Positions 47,137 through 58,152 of a stretch of DNA of 64,000 bases are shown in pieces. Source of the stretch: Paracoccaceae bacterium (GTDB lineage: Bacteria; Pseudomonadota; Alphaproteobacteria; Rhodobacterales; Rhodobacteraceae); contig JAAFAB010000007.1 of the NCBI GenBank assembly GCA_018222585.1, positions 118,279-182,278 on the forward strand, read 5' to 3'. Each line of letters begins with the position of its first letter. Position 1 is the stretch's first letter. Made by a program: the position numbers and the translations under genes. The notes under the pieces are model-generated. The model was not told the origin of the DNA. It saw only the letters and a list, made by a program, of their open reading frames with translations, and made no database searches.

Positions 47137-48189
47137 TCAGCTTTCCGGCAACACCGAGAGCAGGTGCCGCATGTCATCGGGCAGCGGCGCCTCGAAGCGC
47201 AGCAGCGCCCCGCTGACCGGATGGGTCACCCCCAGAACAGCGGCGTGAAGCGCCTGGCGAGGGAAGGCATCGACCGCCGCCGCCGCCACCTGCCCGAGCG
47301 CCCTGACCGAGGCCCTGCGCCGCCCGCCATAGGTCGGGTCCCCGACCAGCGCATGACCGGCATGGGCCATGTGCACGCGGATCTGGTGGGTCCGCCCGGT
47401 CTCAAGACGGCACTCCACCAAGGCCAGCGCCGGCGGCGTCCCGTACCGCTGCAGCAGCCGCGCCCGGGTCACCGCGTGACGGCCCTGGTCGAAGTAGACC
47501 GCCTGCTTCTGCCGGTCCGAGCGATGGCGGCCAAGCTGGGTCTGCAGCTTCAGCACGCCACCGCCTTCGAAGGAGGCCCCGCGCACGCCGCGCAGCCGCG
47601 GATCGGCCGGATCGGGCACCCCGTGACACAGCGCCAGATAGGCGCGTTCGGCGGTGTGTTTCTCGAACTGGGCCGCCAGGGCGTGATGGGCGCGGTCGGA
47701 CTTCGCCACCACCAACAGGCCCGAGGTCTCCTTGTCGATGCGATGCACGATGCCGGGGCGCTTCTCGCCGCCGATCCCCGACAGGCTGTCACCGCAATGG
47801 GCCAGCAGCGCATTGACCAGCGTGCCACCCGGACTGCCGGGCGCCGGATGCACCACCATGCCGGCAGGCTTATTGACGATCACCATCTCGGCGTCCTCGA
47901 AGACGATATCCAGCGGGATCTCCTCGGCCCGGGTCTCGACCTCGACGGCCTCGGGCAGAGAGATCGAGATCTCGTCGCCCTCGGCCACGCGGGCCTTGGG
48001 ATCGTCCAGCACCTCTCCGCCGCGCCGCACCTGGCCCTCGGCGATCAGCCGCGCCAGCCGGGTGCGCGACAGGGCGGCCGCCTCTGGCACATCACGGGAA
48101 AGCGCCTTATCAAGTCGGGCGGGCGGATCGGCTTCGATGCGCACCACAAGAACCTGACCAGAGGACATCTCGGTGGTGGAACGGGACAT
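47137..48189 (-). CDS. rluD: RluA/RluD-family pseudouridine synthase
   Basis: This 350-residue protein has an N-terminal S4 domain (SRTRLARLIAEGQVRRGGEVL) and the catalytic motif HRIDKETSGLLVVAK with its Asp. LETGRTHQIRVHMAHAGHALVGDPTYG follows near the C-terminus. RluD modifies U1911/1915/1917 of 23S rRNA in helix 69 in E. coli; the exact target here is inferred from family. Two starts are possible: 48189 and 48168. With the first, the ATG overlaps the ATG of the divergent gene by two bases. Confidence 0.9.
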   Translation of the reverse strand: MSRSTTEMSSGQVLVVRIEADPPARLDKALSRDVPEAAALSRTRLARLIAEGQVRRGGEVLDDPKARVAEGDEISISLPEAVEVETRAEEIPLDIVFEDAEMVIVNKPAGMVVHPAPGSPGGTLVNALLAHCGDSLSGIGGEKRPGIVHRIDKETSGLLVVAKSDRAHHALAAQFEKHTAERAYLALCHGVPDPADPRLRGVRGASFEGGGVLKLQTQLGRHRSDRQKQAVYFDQGRHAVTRARLLQRYGTPPALALVECRLETGRTHQIRVHMAHAGHALVGDPTYGGRRRASVRALGQVAAAAVDAFPRQALHAAVLGVTHPVSGALLRFEAPLPDDMRHLLSVLPES

Positions 48190-48508
48190 GACGCGCGACC
48201 TTCCTGCGGAGCCGGTGGCAGAACCGGCCAACCTGCGGCTGCTGCGCCGGCTGGTGACCCTGCTGCTGGTGGTGATGATCCTGGGGCTGATAACCCTGGT
48301 CAGCCTGATTGTCATCCGTTTTGCGCGCCCCCCCGCCCCGGCGCTGCCCACCCAGATCTCCCTGCCCGAGGGCACGATAGCCGAAGCCATCACCCAGGGG
48401 CGAGGCTGGTACGCCGTCGTCACCGCCGATCAGCGCCTGCTGATCTTCGACACCACCGGCACCCTGCGTCAGGAAATCCCCGTGGACACCGGCCCGACGA
48501 CAGATTGA
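48188..48508 (+). CDS. DUF6476-like small membrane protein
   Basis: This 106-residue protein has one transmembrane helix (LLRRLVTLLLVVMILGLITLVSLIVIRF, about 20-45) and a periplasmic domain with a beta-propeller-like strand pattern (ISLPEGTIAEAITQGRGWYAVVTADQRLLIFD). It pairs divergently with the rluD gene, as is common in Rhodobacterales. ATG 48188 is taken because the helix follows; its start codon overlaps that of rluD. Confidence 0.7.
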   Translation: MTRDLPAEPVAEPANLRLLRRLVTLLLVVMILGLITLVSLIVIRFARPPAPALPTQISLPEGTIAEAITQGRGWYAVVTADQRLLIFDTTGTLRQEIPVDTGPTTD

Positions 48509-48535
48509 CCGCGCGCATTCTGCACGCGGACTATT

Positions 48536-48559
48536 GAGTATTTCCAGCCTGGTGATGAG
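48536..48559 (+). repeat. Dispersed intergenic repeat, left arm of an inverted pair
   Basis: GAGTATTTCCAGCCTGG plus TGATGAG. Same family as the copy at 32.8 kb. It pairs with the copy at 48655-48678 (22 of 24 positions) across a 95-base loop. Confidence 0.65.
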
Positions 48560-48654
48560 GCTTTGGGTTCGTTCATCCGGGCACCCTAATTTTGCAAAGG
48601 GCGGACCCGCGATTTGCAAACCGCACAATCCCGGCCCGGAACGCTCCTTCCCAG

Positions 48655-48678
48655 CTCATCACCAGGCTGAAAGTACTC
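48655..48678 (-). repeat. Dispersed intergenic repeat, right arm of an inverted pair
   Basis: CTCATCACCAGGCTG plus AAAGTACTC, the reverse complement of the family consensus. Together with the left arm it frames a stretch between the convergent DUF6476 and sthA genes. Confidence 0.65.
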
Positions 48679-48775
48679 ATTTCCCCGGTGGTCCTCAGGT
48701 GCCGGGGCCTGAAAGTGGAAGCGTCAGGCGGCAACCGCCTCGATCTTCAAGCTGCCGGAAAACCCGGCCAGGCCC

Positions 48776-50167
48776 CTACCCGACGCCCATCCGGTTCCAG
48801 GCATCCAGCCCCGCGACCTTGTAGGCCTCGGCCAGGGTCGGATAGTTGAAGGTGTTCTCGACGAAGAAATCCACCGTGCCCTGCAGGTTGATCACCGCCT
48901 GGCCGATGTGGATCAGCTCGGTCGCCCCCTCGCCGACGATATGCGCGCCCAGCAGACGGCGGGACTTCAGCGAGAAGATCAGTTTCAGGAAACCCGCATG
49001 AACCCCCATGATATGCCCGCGCGAGGTCTCGCGGAAGCGGGCTATACCGCATTCATAGGGCTCCCCCGAGGCCCGCACCTCCTCTTCCGACTGGCCGACG
49101 GTCGAGATCTCGGGCACCGCGTAGATGCCATAGGGGAAGGTTTCGGGCGGTGGCGGGGGGGAGACCTGGAAGGCATGGCAGGCCGCCACCCGCCCCTGCT
49201 CCATCGAGGTCGAGGCCAGCGCCGGGAAGCCGATCACGTCGCCGGCGGCATAGATGTTGTCGGCCTCGGTCTGGAAGGTGTGGGGGTTCACGCTCAGCCG
49301 GCCCCGGCTGTCGGGCGCGATGCCGATGGCGGGCAGGTTCAGCCGCTCGACATTACCGGCCCGTCCGGCGGCAAACAGCAGGATGTCCGAGCGCACCCGG
49401 CGGCCGTCGTCCAGCACCAGGTCCACCCCGGTCGGCCCGGTCGCGACCGACTTCACCTTGGCCCCCAGCCGGATCGTCATGCCCCGGTCGCGCATCTGGT
49501 GGATGAAATCCTCGACGATCTCGCGGTCGACGAAATCGAGAATCCGGTCGCGCGCCTCGACCAGGGTCACGGGCACGTCGAGGGCCGAGAAGATCGTGGC
49601 GTATTCCACCCCGATCACCCCGCCGCCGATCACCGTCATCGTGCGGGGGATCCGTTCCAGCTCGAGGATCTCGTCACTGTCGAAGACCCGGGCGCGGTCG
49701 AAGGGGATATGGGAGGGGCGATAGGGATGGGTGCCGGTGGCGATCAGCGCCTTGTCGAACTCGACCAGGGAACATTCGCCGGTCTCGGTGCGGATCTCGG
49801 CGGTGTTGCGGTCGAGGAACCGCACCTCGCCGAAGCCCGAGCGCACCATGTTGCGCATGAACTGGTGCTGCAGCACCTCGACCTCGTGATCGAGCGTCTT
49901 GTGCAGCCGCTGCATCAGGTCGATGGCCGAGATGTCCTGCTTCACCCGGTAGCCCTGGCCGTAGAAGCCGCGTTCGCGCCAGCCCGAGAGGTTCAGCACC
50001 GTCTCGCGCAGGGTCTTCGAGGGGATGGTGCCGGTATGGACCGAGACGCCCCCCAGCCGTCGCCCCTTGTCGACCACCAGCACGCTCTTGCCCAGCTTGG
50101 CCGATTGCACCGCCGCCCGGCGCCCCGCCGGCCCCGAGCCGATCACCAGCATGTCGATCCTGTCCAT
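48776..50167 (-). CDS. sthA: Soluble NAD(P)+ transhydrogenase (Si-specific)
   Basis: This 463-residue flavoprotein has an FAD-binding GSGPAGRRAA near the N-terminus, NAD(P) motif IGGGVIGVEYATIF (about 180) and the second FAD motif IYAAGDVIGFPALAS. The active-site loop reads GGVSVHTGTIPSK: the redox cysteine pair of dihydrolipoamide dehydrogenases is absent, which matches soluble transhydrogenases. The enzyme balances NADPH and NADH pools in the cytoplasm. The C-terminal dimerisation domain is complete. Confidence 0.92.
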   Translation of the reverse strand: MDRIDMLVIGSGPAGRRAAVQSAKLGKSVLVVDKGRRLGGVSVHTGTIPSKTLRETVLNLSGWRERGFYGQGYRVKQDISAIDLMQRLHKTLDHEVEVLQHQFMRNMVRSGFGEVRFLDRNTAEIRTETGECSLVEFDKALIATGTHPYRPSHIPFDRARVFDSDEILELERIPRTMTVIGGGVIGVEYATIFSALDVPVTLVEARDRILDFVDREIVEDFIHQMRDRGMTIRLGAKVKSVATGPTGVDLVLDDGRRVRSDILLFAAGRAGNVERLNLPAIGIAPDSRGRLSVNPHTFQTEADNIYAAGDVIGFPALASTSMEQGRVAACHAFQVSPPPPPETFPYGIYAVPEISTVGQSEEEVRASGEPYECGIARFRETSRGHIMGVHAGFLKLIFSLKSRRLLGAHIVGEGATELIHIGQAVINLQGTVDFFVENTFNYPTLAEAYKVAGLDAWNRMGVG

Positions 50168-50311
50168 GGCTCCCTCCTGTCGTCGCCCCTGCCAGAGAAA
50201 CGGGTTTGCATGGTCCCGGCAACCGGGCCCGCCATGCCGCCCGCAGGGCTCTTCCTAGCGATGCAACATGACAGGAAGGCGTTACGATTTTCGCCCATGA
50301 TTTGAGCAGGG

Positions 50312-51301
50312 TCAGCCCAGCACCTGAAGCGCCAGCAGGCTGAAGCCCGAGACAAAGAGCGCCGCAAGCCCCGCCAGCACCAGCGGGCGCAGCCCGCGCC
50401 GACGCAACTGGCCGAGGTCTGTGCCGAGGCCGAGGGCGGCCAGCGCCATGGCCATCAGCACGGTCGAAAACCGTGCCAGTCCCTCCAGAAGCGCGGCAGG
50501 CAGGGGCAGCAGGCTGTTCACCACCATGGCGGCCAGGAAGCCCAGCACGAACCAGGGAAGCGGCGGGCGGGCCCCTTCGCTGCGCCGCCCCGCCCCAAGC
50601 ATCAGCACCAGCGGCGCCAGCAGGGCAACGCGGAACAGCTTGGCCACGGTGGCGGCAGCACCTGCCTCGTCGCCAAGGGCGAAGCCCGCCCCCATCACCT
50701 GCGCCACCTCGTGCAGGCTGGCCCCGGTCCACAGGCCGTAGGCGCGCGGATCGAGGCCGAGCGGCCCGGCCAGCAACGGACAGGCCAGCATCCCGAGCGA
50801 GCCGAAGAGCGCGACGCAGGCCATGGCATAGGCGACGTCCTCGTCCCGCCCCCGGGTCACCGTGTTGCAGGCGACGATGGCCGAGGCGCCGCAGACGGCG
50901 CTGCCCGCCGCGATCAGCTCGGCCAGGGGCGCAGGGACCCCCAGCCAGCGGCCCATCACCCGGGTCAGCAGAAAGGTCGCCGCCAGTGTCGCAGCCACCG
51001 CCAGCGCCACCCCGACGCCCAGGGAGGTCACCTCGCCAAGCGTCAGCCGGAAGCCCAGCAGGATGATCGCCGCGCGCAGCAGCTGTTGGCGGGCGACGCA
51101 GAGGCCCGGCTCGGCCGCCTCGACCACGCCCAGCAGGGCGCGGCCCGCCATGCCCAGGCCCAGGGCCAGGATCAGCGGGCTGAGCAGCGCCAGCCCAAGC
51201 GCCCCGGAAAGCGCCAGGGCCGCGCCCGCCAGCATCAGCGACAGGAACAGCCCCGGCATGTGCGAGGACGGGGGACGGGACAGGGAGAAGGGCTGAGACA
51301 T
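50312..51301 (-). CDS. YeiH-family putative sulfate exporter
   Basis: This 329-residue protein has about ten transmembrane helices and the conserved AGSAVCGASAIVACNTVTRG and TGASLHEVAQVMGAG segments of the YeiH/PF03601 family. The family is named putative sulfate exporter from genetic context; transport data are thin. Divergent from a LysR regulator 79 bp away, the classic arrangement for this family, so control by that regulator is likely. Confidence 0.87.
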   Translation of the reverse strand: MSQPFSLSRPPSSHMPGLFLSLMLAGAALALSGALGLALLSPLILALGLGMAGRALLGVVEAAEPGLCVARQQLLRAAIILLGFRLTLGEVTSLGVGVALAVAATLAATFLLTRVMGRWLGVPAPLAELIAAGSAVCGASAIVACNTVTRGRDEDVAYAMACVALFGSLGMLACPLLAGPLGLDPRAYGLWTGASLHEVAQVMGAGFALGDEAGAAATVAKLFRVALLAPLVLMLGAGRRSEGARPPLPWFVLGFLAAMVVNSLLPLPAALLEGLARFSTVLMAMALAALGLGTDLGQLRRRGLRPLVLAGLAALFVSGFSLLALQVLG

Positions 51302-51380
51302 GCCCCCTTGTCCACCACGAAAATTAATCTGTATATAAAATCATTCTTCTCAAATCGTTCGATGCATCATATCAATCAGC
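51302..51380. promoter_or_regulatory. AT-rich divergent promoter between exporter and LysR genes
   Basis: 79 bp containing AATTAATCTGTATATAAAATCATT. It is the most AT-rich non-coding gap among the core genes here. LysR-type operators (T-N11-A) are expected, but no single site can be defended. Confidence 0.5.
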
Positions 51381-52268
51381 ATGACCCTCGATCAGCTCCG
51401 TATCTTCCTGAAGGTCGCCGAGACCTGCCACGTCACCCGCGCCGCGCGGGCGCTGAACATGACGCAATCGGCGGTCTCGGCCGCCGTGCAGGCATTGGAG
51501 GCGCAGCACCGGGTGCAGCTTTTCGACCGTATCGGGCGCGGCATCGTCCTGACAGAGGCCGGGCGCAGCCTGATCCCCGCCGCCCGCGCCGTGCTGGCCC
51601 AGGCCGAAACCGCGCGCGGAATGCTCGACGATTTCTCGGCCAGCCCGCGCGGGCACCTGCGCCTCTCGGCCAGCCAGACCATTGCCACCTACGTGCTGCC
51701 GCCGCTGCTGATCCGGTTGCGCCGCAGTTTCCCGGCGCTGGAGATCACCCTGCGGGACGGCAACACCGACAGCGTCGCCCGCGCCGTGGCCGAGGGACAT
51801 GCGGACATCGGCCTGGTCGAGGGACCTGTCGACCGCGAGGGTCTGCAGCAACGGGTCTTCGCCCGCGACGAGTTGCAGCTTGTCCTGTCGCCCGATCACC
51901 CGCTGGCGCAGCGCCCCACGCTGTCCCGCGCCGACTACCTCTCGACCGGCTGGCTGCTGCGCGAACCCGGTTCCGGCACCCGGGCCGGGACCGAGGCGCA
52001 CCTGCACCAGATGGGCCTTGCGGTCGCCGACCTCGACGTGATCCTCGAACTGCCCTCGAACGGCGCGATCCTGTCGGGGCTTGCGGCGGGGGGGTGTGCC
52101 TCTCTGATGTCGGACCGCGCCCTGGCGACGCTGGGCCGCGGCAGCGGCCTGATCCGCCGCCCGATCACCTGGGCGGAACCGCCCCGGCGCGGCTTCGCCA
52201 GCCTGACCCATCCGCAACGCCACCGCACCCGCGCCGCCGAGGCGCTGCTGGACCTTCTGGCCGGCTGA
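51381..52268 (+). CDS. LysR family transcriptional regulator
   Basis: This 295-residue regulator has the LysR winged HTH (LRIFLKVAETCHVTRAARALNMTQSAVSAAVQALEAQ, about 5-41) and a periplasmic-binding-protein-like effector domain (HLRLSASQTIATYVLPPLL, EGHADIGLVEGPVD, LREPGSGTRAGTE). The sequence resembles CysB/YeiE-like members that pair with YeiH-type exporters. Probably activates the divergent exporter gene in response to a sulfur-related ligand (inference). Confidence 0.9.
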   Translation: MTLDQLRIFLKVAETCHVTRAARALNMTQSAVSAAVQALEAQHRVQLFDRIGRGIVLTEAGRSLIPAARAVLAQAETARGMLDDFSASPRGHLRLSASQTIATYVLPPLLIRLRRSFPALEITLRDGNTDSVARAVAEGHADIGLVEGPVDREGLQQRVFARDELQLVLSPDHPLAQRPTLSRADYLSTGWLLREPGSGTRAGTEAHLHQMGLAVADLDVILELPSNGAILSGLAAGGCASLMSDRALATLGRGSGLIRRPITWAEPPRRGFASLTHPQRHRTRAAEALLDLLAG

Positions 52269-52421
52269 TCGGCCTCCCACCGGCAATTCCTCGCGGAAAA
52301 GGGACATATTCCCCGCGCGCAGGCCCGTCCTGCGCAAATTCGCGATATACTTCCGTCTCTCACCCCGCTAGAGACGCCTTTTCCGACCTGACGAGGCGCC
52401 AGAACCGCGCCACCCTTTCCC

Positions 52422-54713
<2,292 letters not shown>

Positions 54714-54716
54714 ACA

Positions 54717-54741
54717 GGGGCGCCCTTCGGGGCGCCCTTTT
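54717..54741 (+). terminator. Terminator of the DEAD-box helicase gene
   Basis: GGGGCGCC and GGCGCCC flank CTTC(GG) as a stem with a tight loop, followed by TTTT. It lies three bases after the stop codon. Confidence 0.85.
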
Positions 54742-54764
54742 CGTTCCGGCTTCCGGGTGAGGGC

Positions 54765-55451
54765 CTAGCGCCCCAGGGCCTCGCGCAGGGACTGCGGCCG
54801 CGCCACCAGGTTGCGCAGGTCCAGCGAGGCCATCAGGTCGAGCAGGTGGCTCTTCATCAGTTCTTCTGCCAGCGCCCCGTCACGCGCCTCGAAGGCGTCG
54901 ATCAGGGCGTGATGGGCCTGGCTCTCACACAGCGCCGCGCGGCGGCGCCAGTAGAGCGCGATGATCAGCGAGGACCGCGAAATCAACTCCGAGACGAAAT
55001 CCTCGATGGTCTTCTGGTCGGCGATCTGGGCGATCAGGATGTGGAATTCCCCCGACAGGAACAGGGCGTGGCCGGTTTCTCCGGCGTGCAGCGCGGTGTG
55101 CTCGGCGGCGATATGATCGCGCAGGGTCGCAAGGGCCTCGGGCGTCATGCGTTCCGCAGCCGAGCGCGCCGTGCGCGGCTCCAGCAGGGCGCGGGCCTCG
55201 AAGACCTCGCGCGCTTCGGCCACCGTCGGTTGCGCCACGAAGGCCCCCCGGTTGCGCTTCAGTTCGACCAGGCGGCGATAGGAGAGTGCCTGCAGGGCCG
55301 CCCGCACGAGGGTGCGCGAGATGCCATAGGCTTCGCCCAGCTCGTCCTCGCCCAGCTTGGTGCCCGGCGGCAGGCGATGTTCATGAATGGCCCTTTCGAG
55401 ATCGCCGGCGACGGTCTCGCTTGTCCAGGTCTTTGTATCGCTGGGTGTCAT
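54765..55451 (-). CDS. GntR family (FadR subfamily) transcriptional regulator
   Basis: This 228-residue protein has a winged HTH (LGEDELGEAYGISRTLVRAALQALSYRRLVELKRNRGAFV) and a C-terminal FCD domain with metal-binding His residues (SGEFHILIAQIA, ESQAHHALIDAFEARD, KSHLLDL). It is divergent from the PotABCD-like operon, with 247 bp between starts holding a TTGTATACAA palindrome of the FadR type. It most likely represses uptake genes until the transported compound or its product binds. Confidence 0.88.
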   Translation of the reverse strand: MTPSDTKTWTSETVAGDLERAIHEHRLPPGTKLGEDELGEAYGISRTLVRAALQALSYRRLVELKRNRGAFVAQPTVAEAREVFEARALLEPRTARSAAERMTPEALATLRDHIAAEHTALHAGETGHALFLSGEFHILIAQIADQKTIEDFVSELISRSSLIIALYWRRRAALCESQAHHALIDAFEARDGALAEELMKSHLLDLMASLDLRNLVARPQSLREALGR

Positions 55452-55543
55452 GGCCTCGGGTTCATGGTGATCTGCCCATCCCTTAGAACGATTCGGCCCC
55501 CGGAGGACAAGCGGGACCCGGCGCCGACATCTTGTTCACGATC

Positions 55544-55574
55544 TTGTATACAATATTGAGCCCAATATTGAGCC
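55544..55574 (+). promoter_or_regulatory. Probable GntR operator plus tandem 12-bp repeat
   Basis: TTGTATACAA (55544-55553) is a perfect 10-bp palindrome of the kind bound by FadR-subfamily GntR proteins. CAATATTGAGCC then occurs twice in tandem (55551-55562 and 55563-55574). It lies in the divergent gap between the regulator and the transport operon. Confidence 0.65.
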
Positions 55575-55698
55575 GATTGGACACAAGACTGCACAAGTTT
55601 CAGCCAATCCCGTGCACCGCCCCCTCGGCCGCACGATTTTCATGCCCGTTCCGCACTGCAGCACCGCAGGCTGATCTCGACAGCTGACTGGAGGCAAC

Positions 55699-56673
55699 AT
55701 GCGCACGGGCTACGATCTTGAGCTGGTTCACCTGACCAAGCGCTATGGCGAGACCACCGCCGTGCGCGACCTGAACCACGTCTTCACCCCCGGCAGCTAC
55801 GTCTGCTTCCTCGGTCCCTCGGGCTGCGGCAAGTCCTCGACCCTGCGCATGATCGCCGGCCATGAAGAGGTCAGCGAGGGCGCCATCCTGCTGGACGGGA
55901 GCGATGTCTCGCACCTGCCACCGGCGCAGCGCGGCACGGCGATGATGTTTCAGAACTACGCCCTGTTCCCCCATCTGAACGTACGCGACAACGTCGCCTT
56001 CTCGCTGCGGATGAAGGGCGAGGACAAGGCCACCCGCCACGCCCGTGCCAACGAGTTGCTGGAACTGGTCGACATGACCCACCTGGCCGACCGCCTGCCC
56101 GCGCAGCTTTCCGGCGGCCAGCAGCAGCGCGTGGCGCTTGCCCGCGCGCTGGTCACCCAGCCCAAGGTGCTGCTGCTGGACGAACCGCTTTCGGCACTGG
56201 ATCCCTTCCTGCGCATCCGGATGCGCACCGAGCTGAAGAAGCTGCAGCGCGAGCTGGGCATCACCTTCATCCACGTCACCCACGGCCAGGATGAAGCCCT
56301 GGCGCTGGCGGACGAGATCGTGGTGATGAACAACGCGGTGATCGAACAGGCTGGCCCCGCGCGGCAGGTCTGGGCCAGCCCCCGCACCGAATTCGTCGCC
56401 CGCTTCATTGGCGGCCACAACGTGCTGAGCCTGCCCGAGGGCAAGGTCACCGTGCGTGCCGATGCGGTACGCCTCGCCCCCGAGGGGGTCACCGCGACGA
56501 TCACCGCAGTGGAATACCAAGGCGCCTCGGTCGCCGTCACCACCCGCACCGACGCGGGTGACGAGGTGCTTGCCCTGCTGCCCGAAGACCAGTTCTTCGC
56601 GGCTCCGAAATCCCCCGGCGAGGCCGTGAAGCTCAGCTGGGACGAAGGGCGGCTTCACCGCCTCGAGGCCTGA
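55699..56673 (+). CDS. ABC transporter ATP-binding protein (PotA-like)
   Basis: This 324-residue protein has Walker A GPSGCGKSS, Q-loop MFQNYALFPH, signature LSGGQQQRVALARAL, Walker B VLLLDEPLSALD and the H-loop HVTHGQDEA. A C-terminal TOBE domain (NVLSLPEGKVTVRADAVRL) follows. The type is that of polyamine/opine-like importers. It drives uptake with the two permeases and the binding protein coded downstream in the same operon. Confidence 0.92.
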   Translation: MRTGYDLELVHLTKRYGETTAVRDLNHVFTPGSYVCFLGPSGCGKSSTLRMIAGHEEVSEGAILLDGSDVSHLPPAQRGTAMMFQNYALFPHLNVRDNVAFSLRMKGEDKATRHARANELLELVDMTHLADRLPAQLSGGQQQRVALARALVTQPKVLLLDEPLSALDPFLRIRMRTELKKLQRELGITFIHVTHGQDEALALADEIVVMNNAVIEQAGPARQVWASPRTEFVARFIGGHNVLSLPEGKVTVRADAVRLAPEGVTATITAVEYQGASVAVTTRTDAGDEVLALLPEDQFFAAPKSPGEAVKLSWDEGRLHRLEA

Positions 56674-56721
56674 AAAGCCTGAAAAACCGACAGAAATCGG
56701 ATCAACAGAGAGGAAATGACA

Positions 56722-57993
56722 ATGGCTAAATCCAAGGTCGGCTATACCCGCCGCTCGCTGCTGAAGGCCGGGGGCGCCGCCGTCGCCGCCTCCGCCCTGC
56801 CCGCCCCCATGCTCTGGGCGCAGGACATCAAGGACATCACCCTTCGCCAGTTCGGCACCGGCGTGTCGAACCTGAACGACGTGGCGACAAAGGTGAAGGA
56901 AGACCTCGGCTTCACGCTGGAAATGACCGCGCTTGATTCCGACAGCGTGACGCAGCGCGCCGCCACCCAGCCCGACAGCTTCGACATCGCCGATATCGAG
57001 TACTGGATCTGCAAGAAGGTCTGGCCGACCGGCAACCTGCAGGCCATGGATGTCAGCAAGATCGCCAACTACGACAAGATCGTCGGCATCTTCAAGTCCG
57101 GGAAGCTGACCCCCGAGTCCGAGATCGCCCAGGGCACCGCGCCCCATACCGTCGGCTTCATCCCCGAGCCCGGCGCGACCACCTTCGCGGATGAACAGAC
57201 CAACTGGATGACCCTCATCCCGACCATCTACAACGCCGACACCCTGGGCATCCGCCCCGACCTGATCGGTCGCCCGATCGAAAGCTGGACCGAACTGCTG
57301 AACCCCGAGTTCGCGGGCAAGGCCTCGATCCTCGACATCTCTTCGATCGGCATCATGGACATGGCCATGGTCTGCGAGGCGATGGGGGAAATCCAGTACG
57401 GCGACAAGGGCAACATGACCCGTGAGGAGATCGACAAGACCTTCGCCATCTTCACCGAAGCCAAGCGCGCCGGCCAGTTCCGCGCCTTCTGGAAGACCTT
57501 CGACGAGAGCGTCAACCTGATGGCCTCGGGCGAGGTGGTGATCCAGTCCATGTGGTCCCCGGCCATCACCGCCGTGAAGTCGCGCGGCATCCCCTGCGTC
57601 TACCAGCCGCTGAAAGAGGGCTACCGCTCCTGGGGCGGCGGCATCGGCCTGTCCTCCTCGCTGAGCGGCATGGAGCTGGATGCGGCCTACGAGTACATCA
57701 ACTGGTACCTCTCCGGCTGGGTCGGCGGCTACCTGATGCGCCAGGGCTACTACTCGGCCGTTCCGGAGACCTCGAAAGAGTACATGACCGAGAACGAATG
57801 GGGCTACTGGTTCGAGGGCAAGGAAGCCACCGACGTCATCACCTCGCCCACGGGCGACGTGCTGGCCCAGGCCGGCGAAGTGCGCGACGGCGGCGACTTC
57901 TATTCCCGCATGGGCTCTGTCGCCTGCTGGAACGCCGTCATGGACGAGAACCAGTACATGGTTCGCAAGTGGAACGAGTTCATCGCCGCCTGA
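56722..57993 (+). CDS. Extracellular solute-binding protein (PotD-like) with Tat signal
   Basis: This 423-residue protein starts with a twin-arginine signal (TRRSLLKAGGAAVAASALPAP), so it is folded before export. The mature part has the periplasmic-binding-protein pattern of PotD-type proteins (LTLIPTIYNADTLGIRPDLI, SGEVVIQSMWSPAITAVKSRGIPCVY, YEYINWYLSGW). Ribosome site GAGG precedes ATG 56722. Ligand unknown; the operon ends with a racemase, so an amino-acid, hydantoin or amine ligand is plausible. A stem-loop after the gene probably raises its expression over the permeases. Confidence 0.9.
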   Translation: MAKSKVGYTRRSLLKAGGAAVAASALPAPMLWAQDIKDITLRQFGTGVSNLNDVATKVKEDLGFTLEMTALDSDSVTQRAATQPDSFDIADIEYWICKKVWPTGNLQAMDVSKIANYDKIVGIFKSGKLTPESEIAQGTAPHTVGFIPEPGATTFADEQTNWMTLIPTIYNADTLGIRPDLIGRPIESWTELLNPEFAGKASILDISSIGIMDMAMVCEAMGEIQYGDKGNMTREEIDKTFAIFTEAKRAGQFRAFWKTFDESVNLMASGEVVIQSMWSPAITAVKSRGIPCVYQPLKEGYRSWGGGIGLSSSLSGMELDAAYEYINWYLSGWVGGYLMRQGYYSAVPETSKEYMTENEWGYWFEGKEATDVITSPTGDVLAQAGEVRDGGDFYSRMGSVACWNAVMDENQYMVRKWNEFIAA

Positions 57994-58086
57994 GGCGGAT
58001 GAACCTGCTTACCCCTTCCTGACGGGTCCCTTGCTGCAAGGCCAGCCCCGATGGACACGCCGCCTTCCCTGTTGGCGGTCTCAGGT

Positions 58087-58108
58087 CCCGGGGGCGCAAG
58101 CCCCCGGG
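58087..58108 (+). terminator. Intercistronic stem-loop with GCAA tetraloop
   Basis: CCCGGGGGC (58087-58095), loop GCAA, GCCCCCGGG (58100-58108). It stands between the binding-protein and permease genes without a T-run, as in ABC operons where the binding-protein mRNA is stabilised or transcription is attenuated. Confidence 0.7.
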
Positions 58109-58152
58109 CCATCCGGAACAGGCCCTCCCGCGCGCCGGAAACAGAGGTTATC

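Noticed and set aside
46854..47216. A 120-codon plus-strand frame upstream of rpoH
   Set aside because: It spans the rpoH leader and the end of rluD and has no family resemblance.
48776..50167. Dihydrolipoamide dehydrogenase or mercuric reductase
   Set aside because: The active-site cysteine pair is missing (GGVSVHTGTIPSK), which points to soluble transhydrogenase.
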